Assembly (NCBI GenBank): GCA_022844565.1
Contig: JALHLK010000018.1
Coordinates: forward strand, 17,119 to 81,118
Source: Saprospiraceae bacterium
GTDB taxonomy: Bacteria; Bacteroidota; Bacteroidia; Chitinophagales; Saprospiraceae
DNA length: 64,000 nt
Direction: 5' to 3'
A program made the translations under genes and the position numbers. This document shows positions 28,429 through 38,753 of the stretch, piece by piece. The notes beneath the pieces were generated by a model. That model had not been told where the DNA came from. It searched no databases and was given only the letters and a program-made list of their open reading frames with translations. The stretch's first letter is position 1, and every line of letters begins with the position of its first letter.

Positions 28429-31400
28429 ATGTTTATTAAAAATATTTTCATTCCTATCATGCTATTATGTAGTGGATTAGGCATTGGGCAAAGTTGTTTT
28501 ATACAAAATTTTAATTTACCTGATGGTTCAAGTAGGACTGTTCCACTTGTAATTTCAGGCGCTACTTCAACTCTTGCCCAAGATCAGATATGTAAGATTA
28601 CCTTTAAATTGAAACACGAAAGTATCAATCAATTGAGGATACGATTGATAAGTCCTAGTGGTCAAAGTGTCCTGTTACTAGGTCCGGCTGATGCTACTTC
28701 CAATACCATTTTTCCGACACCTACATACAATATTAGCTTAGTGCGATGTACGGATACGCCTGCACCCGAGCCAGGTTATGACGCTCGATGGCGGAATAAT
28801 CAAACATGGATAGGCAACACTTTTTCAGGTACCTATTTTCCAAATACAGGCTGTCTATCGGATTTTAACACAGGTCCTATCAATGGCGTTTGGCAATTGC
28901 AGATGGAAGATGTTGCGAGATTTGATGCAGGGGTGATAGAATGTTTTTCAATAGAATTTTGTAACTCACCTAATGTAAGAGCAGCGTCTTGCGACGATAG
29001 AAGTGGTAGGCTTTTAGTACCAGATGCCACTATCTGTTCATATGATAGTCTTCGATTGGTACCCATTACCGATTTTCCATCGGGAAGACCTTCGGCAGCT
29101 CTATATTCAAATAGGTATGTAGTCATGTCAGGTACAGAAATCGTAAGATACGTGACCGATACCATTAAAAACCTTCAAGTTGGAACATATACAGTATGCC
29201 AATTTTTAGTTGCAAATGATGATCTTCAAAGATTACCACCCGTTGGTTCCTTGATTAGTAATGCAAATTTTGCACTAGAATTTGCAAGATTAAATTTGTG
29301 TGGAGGCGTTTCTCCAAGCTGTATGTCCTTGACAATTAATCCTATACCTGCAACATTCAAAGAACCGGTAATGAAGTTGTGTAAAGGGAGTACGCTCTCT
29401 TTTAAAGGAAGAATAATTGATACAGCAGGGAATTATAGAGTGTTTGTACCATCTACCGTACCAAGTATTTGTGATACATTGTATGAAGTGACTGTTGAAG
29501 AAATAGATTTACGACCACTTGTCAATGCTTCATCGTTGACTTTGCTTTGTGGCGGAACCGTTACCTTGACTAATGGTACTTTAGGTATGACTCCGAGTGC
29601 AGTAACAACATTTTCAGGTCCTGGAATAGTAAATAGGACTGCCTCTACAGCCATCATAAACCGGCAAGGAAGGTATCAAATGCAATTGGTCGATCAGGGG
29701 TGTACAGATACTACGAGTATTTTTATATCAGGAGATCCAAATTTACCTCGACTCACTTTTGTGGCTGATACGATTACTTGTTTAAATCCAAACGCTACAA
29801 TATCAATAAATACATCTCGATCAACGATTACAGGTACTACATGGTCAAGTGGAACTAATCTTTCCATCAACAGCGTTCGTACAAATCAAGCTGGAAAGCT
29901 TGTTGCCACAGTAACGCATGCAGATGGATGTGTTGTCGCAGATAGTACCACCGTCAGTATTGATATAGAAAGAATCAAACCCATTATTCAGCTTGCAATG
30001 CCAAATCTAACATGCAGAATTAGAACAATAGATTCTGATATTCCAAACGCAAACTTATTTAATCCAAACTTCGTTAATAAACTCAATGATACCATAGTGT
30101 TTAATAACAGATCATTATCAAGAGCTGGTACTTATAAAATAATAGGTCAATTATCACGAAATGGATGTATAGATAGTAGTTCGGTAGTGGTTAATGATTT
30201 TAAAGAAGATCCTATCGTCACTTTAGAATCTGTGTGTGATGCTTCGAATAAGCTATTTGTGCGAGCAAATGTATCTGTCATTCATGAAATCAATAGAGAA
30301 GTGGGGCAACAATCTTGGGTGACATCAACTGGAATGGGAAATCCTATAGGGTTAACACAAGAAGTAAATACGCCAGGTTTATTCAGTTTTTCATACATTT
30401 CAACGACGGGATGTCGATCCAATGAAGATTCGATTACCATCAATATTGCATCTGCGTATCCTACTTTCTCGATTTCTGATGATTCATTAGCATGTGATAA
30501 AAAGACCATCACCTTCAATCAGCCAAACATGGACCCAAATGCGACATATGTTTGGACAGGCCCGAATAATTATACATCCTCTGATGCATCACCCGTGGTT
30601 AACACAATTGGTAGATACATAGGCCAAGCTTCTTACCCTAGTGGATGTTTCAAACGCGATACCGCGAATGTTGTGTTAAAATTGAATGAGACACCTTTTG
30701 ATCTTACGACAATTGTTAATATTGTATGTGAAGATACCTTGGAGCTGCAACCTACGGATCGGGTAAAATACACATACAATTGGAGGACAGATATTTCACC
30801 TTCGATTGTAGGAGAGGTCAATGATACATTATTTACTATTAATCCAGGTACTTATATTTTAGAAGTTTTTCAAGGTGGTGATATATGTTATAACATACCA
30901 GTTAGGGTTGGAGATGAAAGAGATATTCCTGTATTATCTCCTGAAAAGATTGATATAACGTGTGATCCAACTAGTCAAAGTGGCATAAACTTAAATCCCA
31001 ATAACCCGCTCAGTATAGATACGATTCAATGGACAGGTCCTTCTGGATTTCAAAGCGGTAATTTGAATATTAGCAACTTAGCTGCCGGAGTATACCGATA
31101 CCTTATTAGAACAAATAATGGATGTAATCTACGAGACTCATTTGAGATTATGGCCAATACCAACAGACCTCGCATAAGTCTAAGTCAAGATAGTATCATA
31201 CTTACCTGTGACGACTACACATCTGGTATTGGAGAGGCAATTTCTGTAATTACAACTGATCCAATAAGCAGTTACACATGGACTAGAGACGGAGATGCGA
31301 CAGTATTAAGTACCAATGCAAATTTAAGTATTCTTAAGGATGGGATTTTTACTGTAAGGGTAATAGGTTCAAACCAATGTGTGTCTACCATAACTGCAAG

Positions 31401-33855
31401 GGCGATAATTGATACTGTTAATGCTGGATTAGTACGTATGGATGTTATACCAAAGACATGTTTAAACCCTTTTCCAACGCTTACGCCTATACATCCTAAT
31501 GGCTTTAGATCGCTTAATGTACTTTTTGATAATGGAACTTTAGTATCCAACGCCAACAGTTTCATAGCCACCAAAGGAGGTGTCTACACCCTTCAAAGTA
31601 TTGATAACAGAGGTTGCGCATCAACTGATGTTTTCACAATTGTTGACCAAACGGACAGCGTTAGAATACAAAATACTATTAGACCCATTGGCTGTGAACC
31701 TGGAGCAATATCGTTGCGTTTTTTAAATACGGTACAAGGAATATCTTGGATTGGTAATAATAATGATACACTGAGTCGAGATTCAAGTTTATCTGTTACC
31801 ATACCGGGTAGGTATTTTGTTCATTTAGAAAGTCCATTAGGTTGTAAAACAATAGATTCTTTCCAAGTAGTGATTGATGCGGCAATTCCAGTATTGGTAA
31901 GTGAAATATTTGATACCATAACTTGTAATCAACCAAATGTAGATATTGCAGTAAATGTCAACCGTCCAATAAGGTCTGTGGATTGGAAGTTTAATCAGGC
32001 AGATACAACCACTAGTCTTGGCAATTTGAGCGTGTCTAAACCAGGTAAATACATATGGACAGTTACAAGTAATAATGGATGCACTTTAACAGATTCCTTA
32101 GAAGTCCCAATTGATACATTATCGCCGAGGTATAGTTTTCAAAAAGATACCTTAACTTGTCAAAAACCATTTACCGTCGTGAGAGCAAGTACGAATATAG
32201 GCTTATCCCAGTATCTATGGGAAGGTCCTAATAATTTTGTTTCACGAGATTCTATTATTCGAATTGGATTTATTGGTTCGTATAAATTGACTGCAAAAAG
32301 TAGAAACGGATGCCAATCTTCAGACAGTACACGAGTTGTAGAAAATAAAATTTTTCCAAAGCTGACAATTCCAGATACGCTCAATCTACCGTGTACTAAT
32401 GATAGTTTATTGGTCAGAGTCACTTCTGATCAACCGTTAAGAGATCAGAGATGGGTGAGTTCAAGAGCTCTTTTATCACGAGCATCAGATTTAAGAACCC
32501 GGGCTACAGGGATAATCAGGGTATTCGTGATTTCTCAAGAAGGTTGTCAAGCTGAGGATTCCGTATTCGTTTTCCAAGACACAAGTACTACAAGAGCTAA
32601 ACCTATTGGAAATAACATCACTTGTAATCCAGATACGGCTTTTCTCAGAGCTAATATTACATCTCCATATAGGACACTTAAATGGATAACACCCTCAGGT
32701 ACTGAGATAAATAATTTTACCAATATAGCTAGTCAAGATAGCGGAATATTTAGACTTGTGGTAGAGCGATTGCCATTATGTCTTGATACTTTTCCTGTTT
32801 TTATAAATGCGGATAGAGTTAAACCTACATTAACCGTCACCCAATTAAATCCGATCAAATGTGAAGTAAGAGAATCGGTACTTTTAGGAGAAGCTTCGCA
32901 TTTTAGGAGGAATGCTCTGATATACACTTGGACGTCGGTGACGGGTAATATTTTGGGCAGTAATAGGTTAAATACGATAAGAGTAAACAAAGCTGCAACC
33001 TATACTTTTAGAGCAATAGATACGGTAAATAACTGTAGTGAAGTAGCATTTATTTCTGTGTCTGAAGATGATGCAGATTTGGATACATTTAATCTGCAAA
33101 GTCAAAGCCCCAGATGTTTTGCAGCTAATGATGGTTCTTTGACGATTACAAATGTTGTAGGAGGGACAGCACCTTATGGTATATCATTATCACGTACGAA
33201 TTTATTTGCGAAAGATACGGTAATCAGAAATTTAAGGGCGGGGAGATATAATGTATTTTTAAGAGACTCTTTTGGATGTGTTAAGTCTACATTTGTCACA
33301 TTAGCTGATGGCCAAAAACCGTTTGTAACGTTACCTGATGATTTGACTGTTACCTTGGGTACAAGTATTAATATCAATTTTATTACAGATATACGAAAGC
33401 TTAACATTAAAGATATTATTTGGAGAGCAAGTAATGGTCTAGCTTGTGATAATTGCGAAAACTTCATGGCCAATCCAGAAGAAAGTATTGACTTACTGAT
33501 ACTTATTACTAACGATATAGGCTGTGTAGCACAAGATTCCATGAAAATCAATGTATTACCTATTATTAATTGGGTATTTCCTAATATTTTATCCTTGTCT
33601 TCAAGTGAAAATTCTTCCATTTCATTGCCTGAAAATAAAGGTGTGGAGCGTGTAGATAATTGGATAATTTATGATCGATGGGGGAATCTCATTTGGCAAG
33701 CACAAAGTTTCAAACCTGGTGATACCAATGCAGAATTTGATCCACGAAAAATTTTACAAAATATCGAATCTGGAGTGTATGTGATGAAGATAGAAGCTAC
33801 GTTGATCAATGGTGCTAAATGGCAAAGAATTAAAGATTTTACTATTGTTAAGTAA
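28429..33855 (+). CDS. Giant secreted adhesin-like protein with P-domain and type B T9SS sorting domain
   Basis: ATG 28429 yields a clean signal peptide (FIKNIFIPIMLLCSGLGIGQ); an upstream in-frame ATG at 28381 would add 16 residues. Residues ~20-185 form a proprotein-convertase P-like domain (GINGVWQLQMEDVARFDAG-like, with NQTWIGNTFSG). About 1400 residues of Ig/PKD-like repeats follow, each roughly 75-95 residues with recurrent GxYxxxVxxxxGC and a Cys pair. The final ~85 residues are a gliding-associated type B domain (VERVDNWIIYDRWGNLIWQA). A surface-exposed adhesive role is inferred. The mature protein is Ser/Thr-rich with many cysteines. Confidence 0.88.
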   Translation: MFIKNIFIPIMLLCSGLGIGQSCFIQNFNLPDGSSRTVPLVISGATSTLAQDQICKITFKLKHESINQLRIRLISPSGQSVLLLGPADATSNTIFPTPTYNISLVRCTDTPAPEPGYDARWRNNQTWIGNTFSGTYFPNTGCLSDFNTGPINGVWQLQMEDVARFDAGVIECFSIEFCNSPNVRAASCDDRSGRLLVPDATICSYDSLRLVPITDFPSGRPSAALYSNRYVVMSGTEIVRYVTDTIKNLQVGTYTVCQFLVANDDLQRLPPVGSLISNANFALEFARLNLCGGVSPSCMSLTINPIPATFKEPVMKLCKGSTLSFKGRIIDTAGNYRVFVPSTVPSICDTLYEVTVEEIDLRPLVNASSLTLLCGGTVTLTNGTLGMTPSAVTTFSGPGIVNRTASTAIINRQGRYQMQLVDQGCTDTTSIFISGDPNLPRLTFVADTITCLNPNATISINTSRSTITGTTWSSGTNLSINSVRTNQAGKLVATVTHADGCVVADSTTVSIDIERIKPIIQLAMPNLTCRIRTIDSDIPNANLFNPNFVNKLNDTIVFNNRSLSRAGTYKIIGQLSRNGCIDSSSVVVNDFKEDPIVTLESVCDASNKLFVRANVSVIHEINREVGQQSWVTSTGMGNPIGLTQEVNTPGLFSFSYISTTGCRSNEDSITINIASAYPTFSISDDSLACDKKTITFNQPNMDPNATYVWTGPNNYTSSDASPVVNTIGRYIGQASYPSGCFKRDTANVVLKLNETPFDLTTIVNIVCEDTLELQPTDRVKYTYNWRTDISPSIVGEVNDTLFTINPGTYILEVFQGGDICYNIPVRVGDERDIPVLSPEKIDITCDPTSQSGINLNPNNPLSIDTIQWTGPSGFQSGNLNISNLAAGVYRYLIRTNNGCNLRDSFEIMANTNRPRISLSQDSIILTCDDYTSGIGEAISVITTDPISSYTWTRDGDATVLSTNANLSILKDGIFTVRVIGSNQCVSTITARAIIDTVNAGLVRMDVIPKTCLNPFPTLTPIHPNGFRSLNVLFDNGTLVSNANSFIATKGGVYTLQSIDNRGCASTDVFTIVDQTDSVRIQNTIRPIGCEPGAISLRFLNTVQGISWIGNNNDTLSRDSSLSVTIPGRYFVHLESPLGCKTIDSFQVVIDAAIPVLVSEIFDTITCNQPNVDIAVNVNRPIRSVDWKFNQADTTTSLGNLSVSKPGKYIWTVTSNNGCTLTDSLEVPIDTLSPRYSFQKDTLTCQKPFTVVRASTNIGLSQYLWEGPNNFVSRDSIIRIGFIGSYKLTAKSRNGCQSSDSTRVVENKIFPKLTIPDTLNLPCTNDSLLVRVTSDQPLRDQRWVSSRALLSRASDLRTRATGIIRVFVISQEGCQAEDSVFVFQDTSTTRAKPIGNNITCNPDTAFLRANITSPYRTLKWITPSGTEINNFTNIASQDSGIFRLVVERLPLCLDTFPVFINADRVKPTLTVTQLNPIKCEVRESVLLGEASHFRRNALIYTWTSVTGNILGSNRLNTIRVNKAATYTFRAIDTVNNCSEVAFISVSEDDADLDTFNLQSQSPRCFAANDGSLTITNVVGGTAPYGISLSRTNLFAKDTVIRNLRAGRYNVFLRDSFGCVKSTFVTLADGQKPFVTLPDDLTVTLGTSININFITDIRKLNIKDIIWRASNGLACDNCENFMANPEESIDLLILITNDIGCVAQDSMKINVLPIINWVFPNILSLSSSENSSISLPENKGVERVDNWIIYDRWGNLIWQAQSFKPGDTNAEFDPRKILQNIESGVYVMKIEATLINGAKWQRIKDFTIVK

Positions 33856-33909
33856 TAAAATTGTCATTAAATTCATTTTAGAATCTTAGGTTTAAATAAT
33901 TAGAAGGGT

Positions 33910-33917
33910 TACATTTG
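33910..33917 (+). promoter_or_regulatory. -7 box upstream of the second adhesin gene
   Basis: TACATTTG is a perfect TAnnTTTG match 26 bp before the ATG at 33943, so this gene probably has its own promoter. Confidence 0.5.
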
Positions 33918-33942
33918 CGAAGTAGTCGATTTTAAGGATATA

Positions 33943-36900
33943 ATGAGGTATACAGCAGTTTTATTTTTTTGTGTTTTTTTTTATACGGTTTATGGTCAAA
34001 ATCCGACACCTTACAAGACTATTACTAGTGCTGAGGCGGCGCCACCCTTATGTGATTTAACTTTACTTAATAATAAGTCTTACATTAATGATCGATTTGC
34101 TCCTGGACAAGAAACAAGTGATTTACCTTGTGGCAAGGGTGGAAGGTTAGAAAATTACTTAATTTTTCCATTCATAGCTAATTCAACAGACATCGAAATA
34201 TTGATAACTGACCAAGTATGTAGTAGGCCACAAAATGGCTTATTAGGATTGCAAGTAGCTATACTCAAAGACTTAAGTGATAATAATTGCTTGTTTATTT
34301 ATGAAAATATTAGAGTAATAGGTGAATCTGAGCCAATAAAAGCTAGGTCAGATCAATTTATCGTCGGTAATAGATATTTTTTACTAATTGATGGCAACGG
34401 TGGCTCACAATGTAGTTTTCAAATTCAAGTAAGAAATCTGACACCTTCGATCAAACCCGAGTTGTCAACTATTGCGCAGCAGAAAAATATTCTCAATAGG
34501 TTTGAAGTAATTGGTAAAGACTCTTCTAGGTTAAAAGTTGACTCAATTCAATATTGTATTGGTTTAGATTCTTTTACATTGGATGTTCCAGCAGGAGATC
34601 TGGATTTATCTTACAAGTGGTATTTTGATCCTAAGCCACCAAATTATCCGGACACTATCCTAATGGACTCCAATAGTTCTTTAAAAAAAATATCTTTTAA
34701 TCAACCTGGTATCTATACCCTTACTAATATTGCTTCAAATAAGTGCACTGAAGTCGAAAATAAAATTAAAATTTATGTAGGAAATCCTCCAAAGGATATT
34801 GAAGACTTTGGTAAGATAAACATTTGTATTGATAAGGTCCAATTTCTGGTAGATAGCTTGCGCTCAAAAGACCCAAATGGTGATGGATTTTTTGGTTGGG
34901 GTAAAGCTATTGGTGTAGTGGGTGAAGGGGTTAAAATTGATTCTTTTCAGAATATTTTTAATTGTTTCATTACCCAAAAGGTAGATCTTTTGATAAAGCC
35001 CAATGATATTGCTAAAGATACCATTGTCTCTTGTGGTAAATATACCCTAAATGGTGTGAATTACGAAACTACACCAGAAGGAGAACTTCTTTTTGTGCCT
35101 GGGCTACTCAATGCTAATGGTTGTGACTCTGTAACATTGAGAAAAGTGTATATTCCTGCTATAACTGGTGAGATAAATGTTACACCTTGTGATTTTCAAG
35201 GAAAAAGTACGTTGTCATTTTCTAAAACAGCCGCTTCAATTCCTCCTAATGCAAGACTAACTTATATTTGGAAAGATGGTCAAGGCAACATTATAGATGA
35301 TGCTGATGGTTTAGACACTACATTTAGATCATCAATTGATGGTACATATGTTTTACATGGAGTAGTCAGTGGTGCAAATTATACATGTACATTAGATAGC
35401 ATAACCTCCTTTCAATATGATAAATCTAGGTTATTGCCAGGGTTGCCTCAAGTTGTGTCCAATATTTTTAGCTTATGTCCATCTGATAGTATTCTTAATA
35501 TTTCTTTGATAGGGGCACAAACCAATAGATTTTTATGGGAATTGCCAAATGGGGTGCTTTTGGACAAATCCAATTCAAAGGGTGACACCGTACAATTGAA
35601 GGTTAGTAATGAAGGCGAACAATCATTTACCATCAAAGTGACACCAGAAAATGTTTGCGGTGGTGGTAATCCACTTGAGTTTAGAATTCAAAAATACAGC
35701 ACACCAAAATCAACGATCAACTTACCACTTCAAATTTGCCAAGATGAAACTTTTTTAGTTTCTGGTAATAAAGGCACTGAAGTAAACTGGACGTATAGTT
35801 GGTCATTAGGCAAGAGCCAATATCTAAGTGGTAACATCAACAATCTGGATAGTGTAAGATTAGTTTATAACTCGGTGATTAATGATACGATCTCCGTAAG
35901 TGCACAAAGGGGCAATTGTCCAATAAAAGTTATTGATACAAAAAGTATCAAGGTTATACCTAAGTTAGTAGACTTTGCAGTGAGTTGTGAGGCTCAATCC
36001 ACTCAGATTGAGTTTTCTTGGCCTGCACAAGATACCAATTGCGTAAAACAATATGTTATTTTAAAAGGAGATACGGTGATTGCCAAGACTAAAAACTTAT
36101 CTTTTACTATTAAAAACTTAAATCCTAACACAGCTTATTCATTTCAACTGTATTTAGAAAACAATTGTGGATGTAAATCTTTACAAAAAACCCTCAATTG
36201 TCAGACTATGAGTTGTGCATCCTCCAAACCAGACTTGACGATTTTGACAAATGAGTTTTGTGAAACGACAAGAGATTCTATAGTAAGGACTAATGTTCTT
36301 TTACCTGATGGTTTTAACACAGGAAAATTGAGTTTCATAGGCAAAGGAATAGATTCGATAGGGAGGTTAAATCTAAAGAATTTGAACGTTGGTATTAATA
36401 AGGTGCTCCTCAATTATCAATTTATGGATTGTTTAAATTCAGATAGTTTGGAGGTAACCATACATCCTTTGCCGACTTTCGATGTGGAATTGACACAGCC
36501 TTTTTGTTTAGGGGAAAGAGAAGGATTGTATACTGTAATTCCTACTAATGTTAGTTCTTTCGATATTTTGCTAAATAACACAATTTCAAGCACATCAGGA
36601 AGATTGAATGTAGGTAGTCATCGTGTAGGCGTTCGCTCAAGCAAGGGATGTATCACCAACAAAACAATAACCATAAACCCTACTATTAACGCTTCATTTG
36701 AAATGCAAGTGCCAGAATCTATATTTAAAGATCAACCACTCGAGGCTGTACTTCTACTGTCCGATTCGCTCAAATCTATTTATGATTCTATCATTTGGAG
36801 GCTAGAAGGAGAAGTGATTTGTAAGGGTAAAAATTGTATTGATATCGTAAGGTTAAATTTGAAACCAGGAAGATATAAGATAGAGTTTGAAATATTTTAT

Positions 36901-37236
36901 AAAGGATGTTCAACAGGAGAGGGCAGGGACTTGGAGGTAAAAGATATTTCAAAATTAGTAATCCCCAACATTGTAAGCCTCAGGTCTGACAATGCCAACG
37001 ATCGGCTGACTTTTTCCTCATTATCAGGGGACATAAATATAGATGATATCAAAATTTTTAACAGGTGGGGAAATGTGGTGTTTCAAGCCCAAAATGTAAC
37101 AGCTGCCACCTTCGAATGGGATCTAAAGACAAATGGTGTCTATGCCAACAGTAATGTTTATGTCGTTGTGGTGGAATATACCAATGAAAAAGGAGAAAAA
37201 ATTATCGAAAAGGGTGATTTGCTCATTCTCAATTAG
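33943..37236 (+). CDS. Large secreted protein with Fn3-like and type B T9SS sorting domains
   Basis: A signal peptide (YTAVLFFCVFFYTVYGQ) is followed by an N-terminal beta-domain with LENYLIFPFIA and CSFQIQVRNLTP, commonly seen in Bacteroidota surface proteins. Ig-like segments with paired cysteines come next, then a fibronectin-III-like domain around residue 690 (LSFTIKNLNPNTAYSFQLYL). The protein ends in a type B sorting domain (DDIKIFNRWGNVVFQAQN). Length is 1097 residues. It follows the 1.8 kaa protein by 87 bp in the same direction and probably shares its surface role. The downstream permease gene starts 8 bp after its stop. Confidence 0.87.
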   Translation: MRYTAVLFFCVFFYTVYGQNPTPYKTITSAEAAPPLCDLTLLNNKSYINDRFAPGQETSDLPCGKGGRLENYLIFPFIANSTDIEILITDQVCSRPQNGLLGLQVAILKDLSDNNCLFIYENIRVIGESEPIKARSDQFIVGNRYFLLIDGNGGSQCSFQIQVRNLTPSIKPELSTIAQQKNILNRFEVIGKDSSRLKVDSIQYCIGLDSFTLDVPAGDLDLSYKWYFDPKPPNYPDTILMDSNSSLKKISFNQPGIYTLTNIASNKCTEVENKIKIYVGNPPKDIEDFGKINICIDKVQFLVDSLRSKDPNGDGFFGWGKAIGVVGEGVKIDSFQNIFNCFITQKVDLLIKPNDIAKDTIVSCGKYTLNGVNYETTPEGELLFVPGLLNANGCDSVTLRKVYIPAITGEINVTPCDFQGKSTLSFSKTAASIPPNARLTYIWKDGQGNIIDDADGLDTTFRSSIDGTYVLHGVVSGANYTCTLDSITSFQYDKSRLLPGLPQVVSNIFSLCPSDSILNISLIGAQTNRFLWELPNGVLLDKSNSKGDTVQLKVSNEGEQSFTIKVTPENVCGGGNPLEFRIQKYSTPKSTINLPLQICQDETFLVSGNKGTEVNWTYSWSLGKSQYLSGNINNLDSVRLVYNSVINDTISVSAQRGNCPIKVIDTKSIKVIPKLVDFAVSCEAQSTQIEFSWPAQDTNCVKQYVILKGDTVIAKTKNLSFTIKNLNPNTAYSFQLYLENNCGCKSLQKTLNCQTMSCASSKPDLTILTNEFCETTRDSIVRTNVLLPDGFNTGKLSFIGKGIDSIGRLNLKNLNVGINKVLLNYQFMDCLNSDSLEVTIHPLPTFDVELTQPFCLGEREGLYTVIPTNVSSFDILLNNTISSTSGRLNVGSHRVGVRSSKGCITNKTITINPTINASFEMQVPESIFKDQPLEAVLLLSDSLKSIYDSIIWRLEGEVICKGKNCIDIVRLNLKPGRYKIEFEIFYKGCSTGEGRDLEVKDISKLVIPNIVSLRSDNANDRLTFSSLSGDINIDDIKIFNRWGNVVFQAQNVTAATFEWDLKTNGVYANSNVYVVVVEYTNEKGEKIIEKGDLLILN

Positions 37237-37244
37237 AAATCGAT

Positions 37245-38303
37245 ATGCAACAAATTCTTAAATTGCTCATATCAAAAACGCTACAAGGCATTGTTGTATT
37301 AATTTCTGTAGTGGTCCTCATATCCTCAATTATTTACTTAGCTCCTGTTGATCCTACACGATTGACATTTGGACAACGATCGGATAATGCAAGTGTCCTA
37401 AAAAAGCAAAAGGAGCTAGGTCTAGATCAATCACTTGCAAATCAAATGTTATCTTATTTGGCTGATATTTCCCCTATAATTATTTCCAAAGACATTAACC
37501 CTTCTCACAAAGCACAAATCAAATTATCCATCCCACTAGGTCTTACTACGATCTATGTGAAGTCTATTAATCTGAGAGCTTCCTATCAAACTGGGCAAAG
37601 CGTTTCATCCATGTTGAAAGAGGCACTCCCAAAGACTTTTTTATTGGCAGTGATATCGTTTATTTTTGCCGCAATATTGGGTTTAATTCTCGGCATAGTT
37701 TCTGCGCTGTTTGTAAATAAGTGGCCTGACAAATTGATTATTGCCATCGCTACTTTAGGCATTTCGATACCAAGTTATGTGGTTGCTATCCTATTCGCCA
37801 TATTTTTTGGATACATATTAAGGCAATATACAGGTCTCAATATGCAAGGAAGTATTTTTGAAGTCAATGACTATGGTGATGATTATATCGCTTGGAAAAA
37901 CTTGATTTTGCCTTCATTGGCATTGGGCATTCGGCCTATTTCTGTAATTGCCCAATTGACAAGATCTTCCTTCTTGGATGTACTAGCCAGTGACTTTATT
38001 CGTACTGCTAAATCTAAAGGACTTAATTTTTCGGGTATTGTGATCAAACATGCCTTACCAAATGCACTAAATCCTATCATAACTTCTCTTACAGGATGGT
38101 TTGCTTCTCTACTTGCAGGAGCGTATTTTGTAGAGAAAGTATTTAATTACAAAGGATTAGGAGAACTTACAATCAATGGGTTGATTAATTACGATATCCC
38201 TGTGATTTTAGCTTGTGTTTTGACAATAAGCATCATATTTATTTTGATGAATATTTTGACAGATGTGCTTTATTTTTTGACAGATCCGAAGATGAGGAAG
38301 TAG
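37245..38303 (+). CDS. DppB-like ABC transporter permease (oligopeptide/nickel type), orphan
   Basis: The protein has the architecture of DppB/OppB permeases: one N-terminal helix with IIYLAPVDPTRLTFGQR, a periplasmic loop, and five C-terminal helices. The EAA loop that contacts the ATPase is DFIRTAKSKGLNFSGIVIKH. The ending FILMNILTDVLYFLTDPKMR is family-typical. Such permeases import di/oligopeptides with DppC, DppD/F and a binding protein, none of which is in this window. It starts 8 bp after the adhesin gene, suggesting a shared transcript. The N-terminal loop (about residues 35-125) is longer than in many DppB proteins. Confidence 0.9.
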   Translation: MQQILKLLISKTLQGIVVLISVVVLISSIIYLAPVDPTRLTFGQRSDNASVLKKQKELGLDQSLANQMLSYLADISPIIISKDINPSHKAQIKLSIPLGLTTIYVKSINLRASYQTGQSVSSMLKEALPKTFLLAVISFIFAAILGLILGIVSALFVNKWPDKLIIAIATLGISIPSYVVAILFAIFFGYILRQYTGLNMQGSIFEVNDYGDDYIAWKNLILPSLALGIRPISVIAQLTRSSFLDVLASDFIRTAKSKGLNFSGIVIKHALPNALNPIITSLTGWFASLLAGAYFVEKVFNYKGLGELTINGLINYDIPVILACVLTISIIFILMNILTDVLYFLTDPKMRK

Positions 38304-38393
38304 GTAAGAGCTGCGAAAATTGGATTTTTTAAACAAAGGGTGCGGAAAGAATTGGATAGTTTTTTATGAAATATATTATCTCCTTTTCTAAGA

Positions 38394-38445
38394 TTTTAAC
38401 CCAAATTGGTAATTAGAACTTTGTCATGAAGGTAAAAAAGTGTAT
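38394..38445 (+). repeat. Half copy of a dispersed palindromic element
   Basis: TTTTAACCCAAATTGGTAAT and the adjoining TTAGAACTTTGTCATGAAGG match the reverse complement of the right arm of the element at 48321-48508 with few differences. Only one arm is present here, so this is a decayed or solo copy. Confidence 0.7.
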
Positions 38446-38592
38446 AAATTGGGTAATTTTGTATTAAAAATAAAAGATCATTTTTAGAATAAAAAAAAAT
38501 TTAAAAAATAATTAAGAATTAATAAGAATTATTTAAGTATATTTTTAATATTTGTATCGATAATTTTTTAATAACTAACTCAATCTTTTAAA

Positions 38593-38676
38593 ATGTTAAT
38601 ACTGACAGTAATTGGTCTATTACTCGTCGGATCGTTTTTAGTAGTAAACTTAAACAAAACTAAGATTTTGAAATAA
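38593..38676 (+). CDS. Possible 27-aa single-helix membrane peptide
   Basis: ATG at 38593 opens a 27-codon frame encoding MLILTVIGLLLVGSFLVVNL and a short basic tail NKTKILK. It has the shape of a small membrane protein: one hydrophobic helix followed by a positive end. It sits in the 450 bp leader region of the DEAD-box helicase gene, 77 bp upstream of that ATG. It could equally be a chance frame in AT-rich DNA. Confidence 0.35.
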   Translation: MLILTVIGLLLVGSFLVVNLNKTKILK

Positions 38677-38753
38677 AGTTCCTTCGCTTCCCGGTCCGAT
38701 TTATCCCCCCTCTTTTTTACTCCTCCAAAATCTACAAGTACAACAAATCCAAA

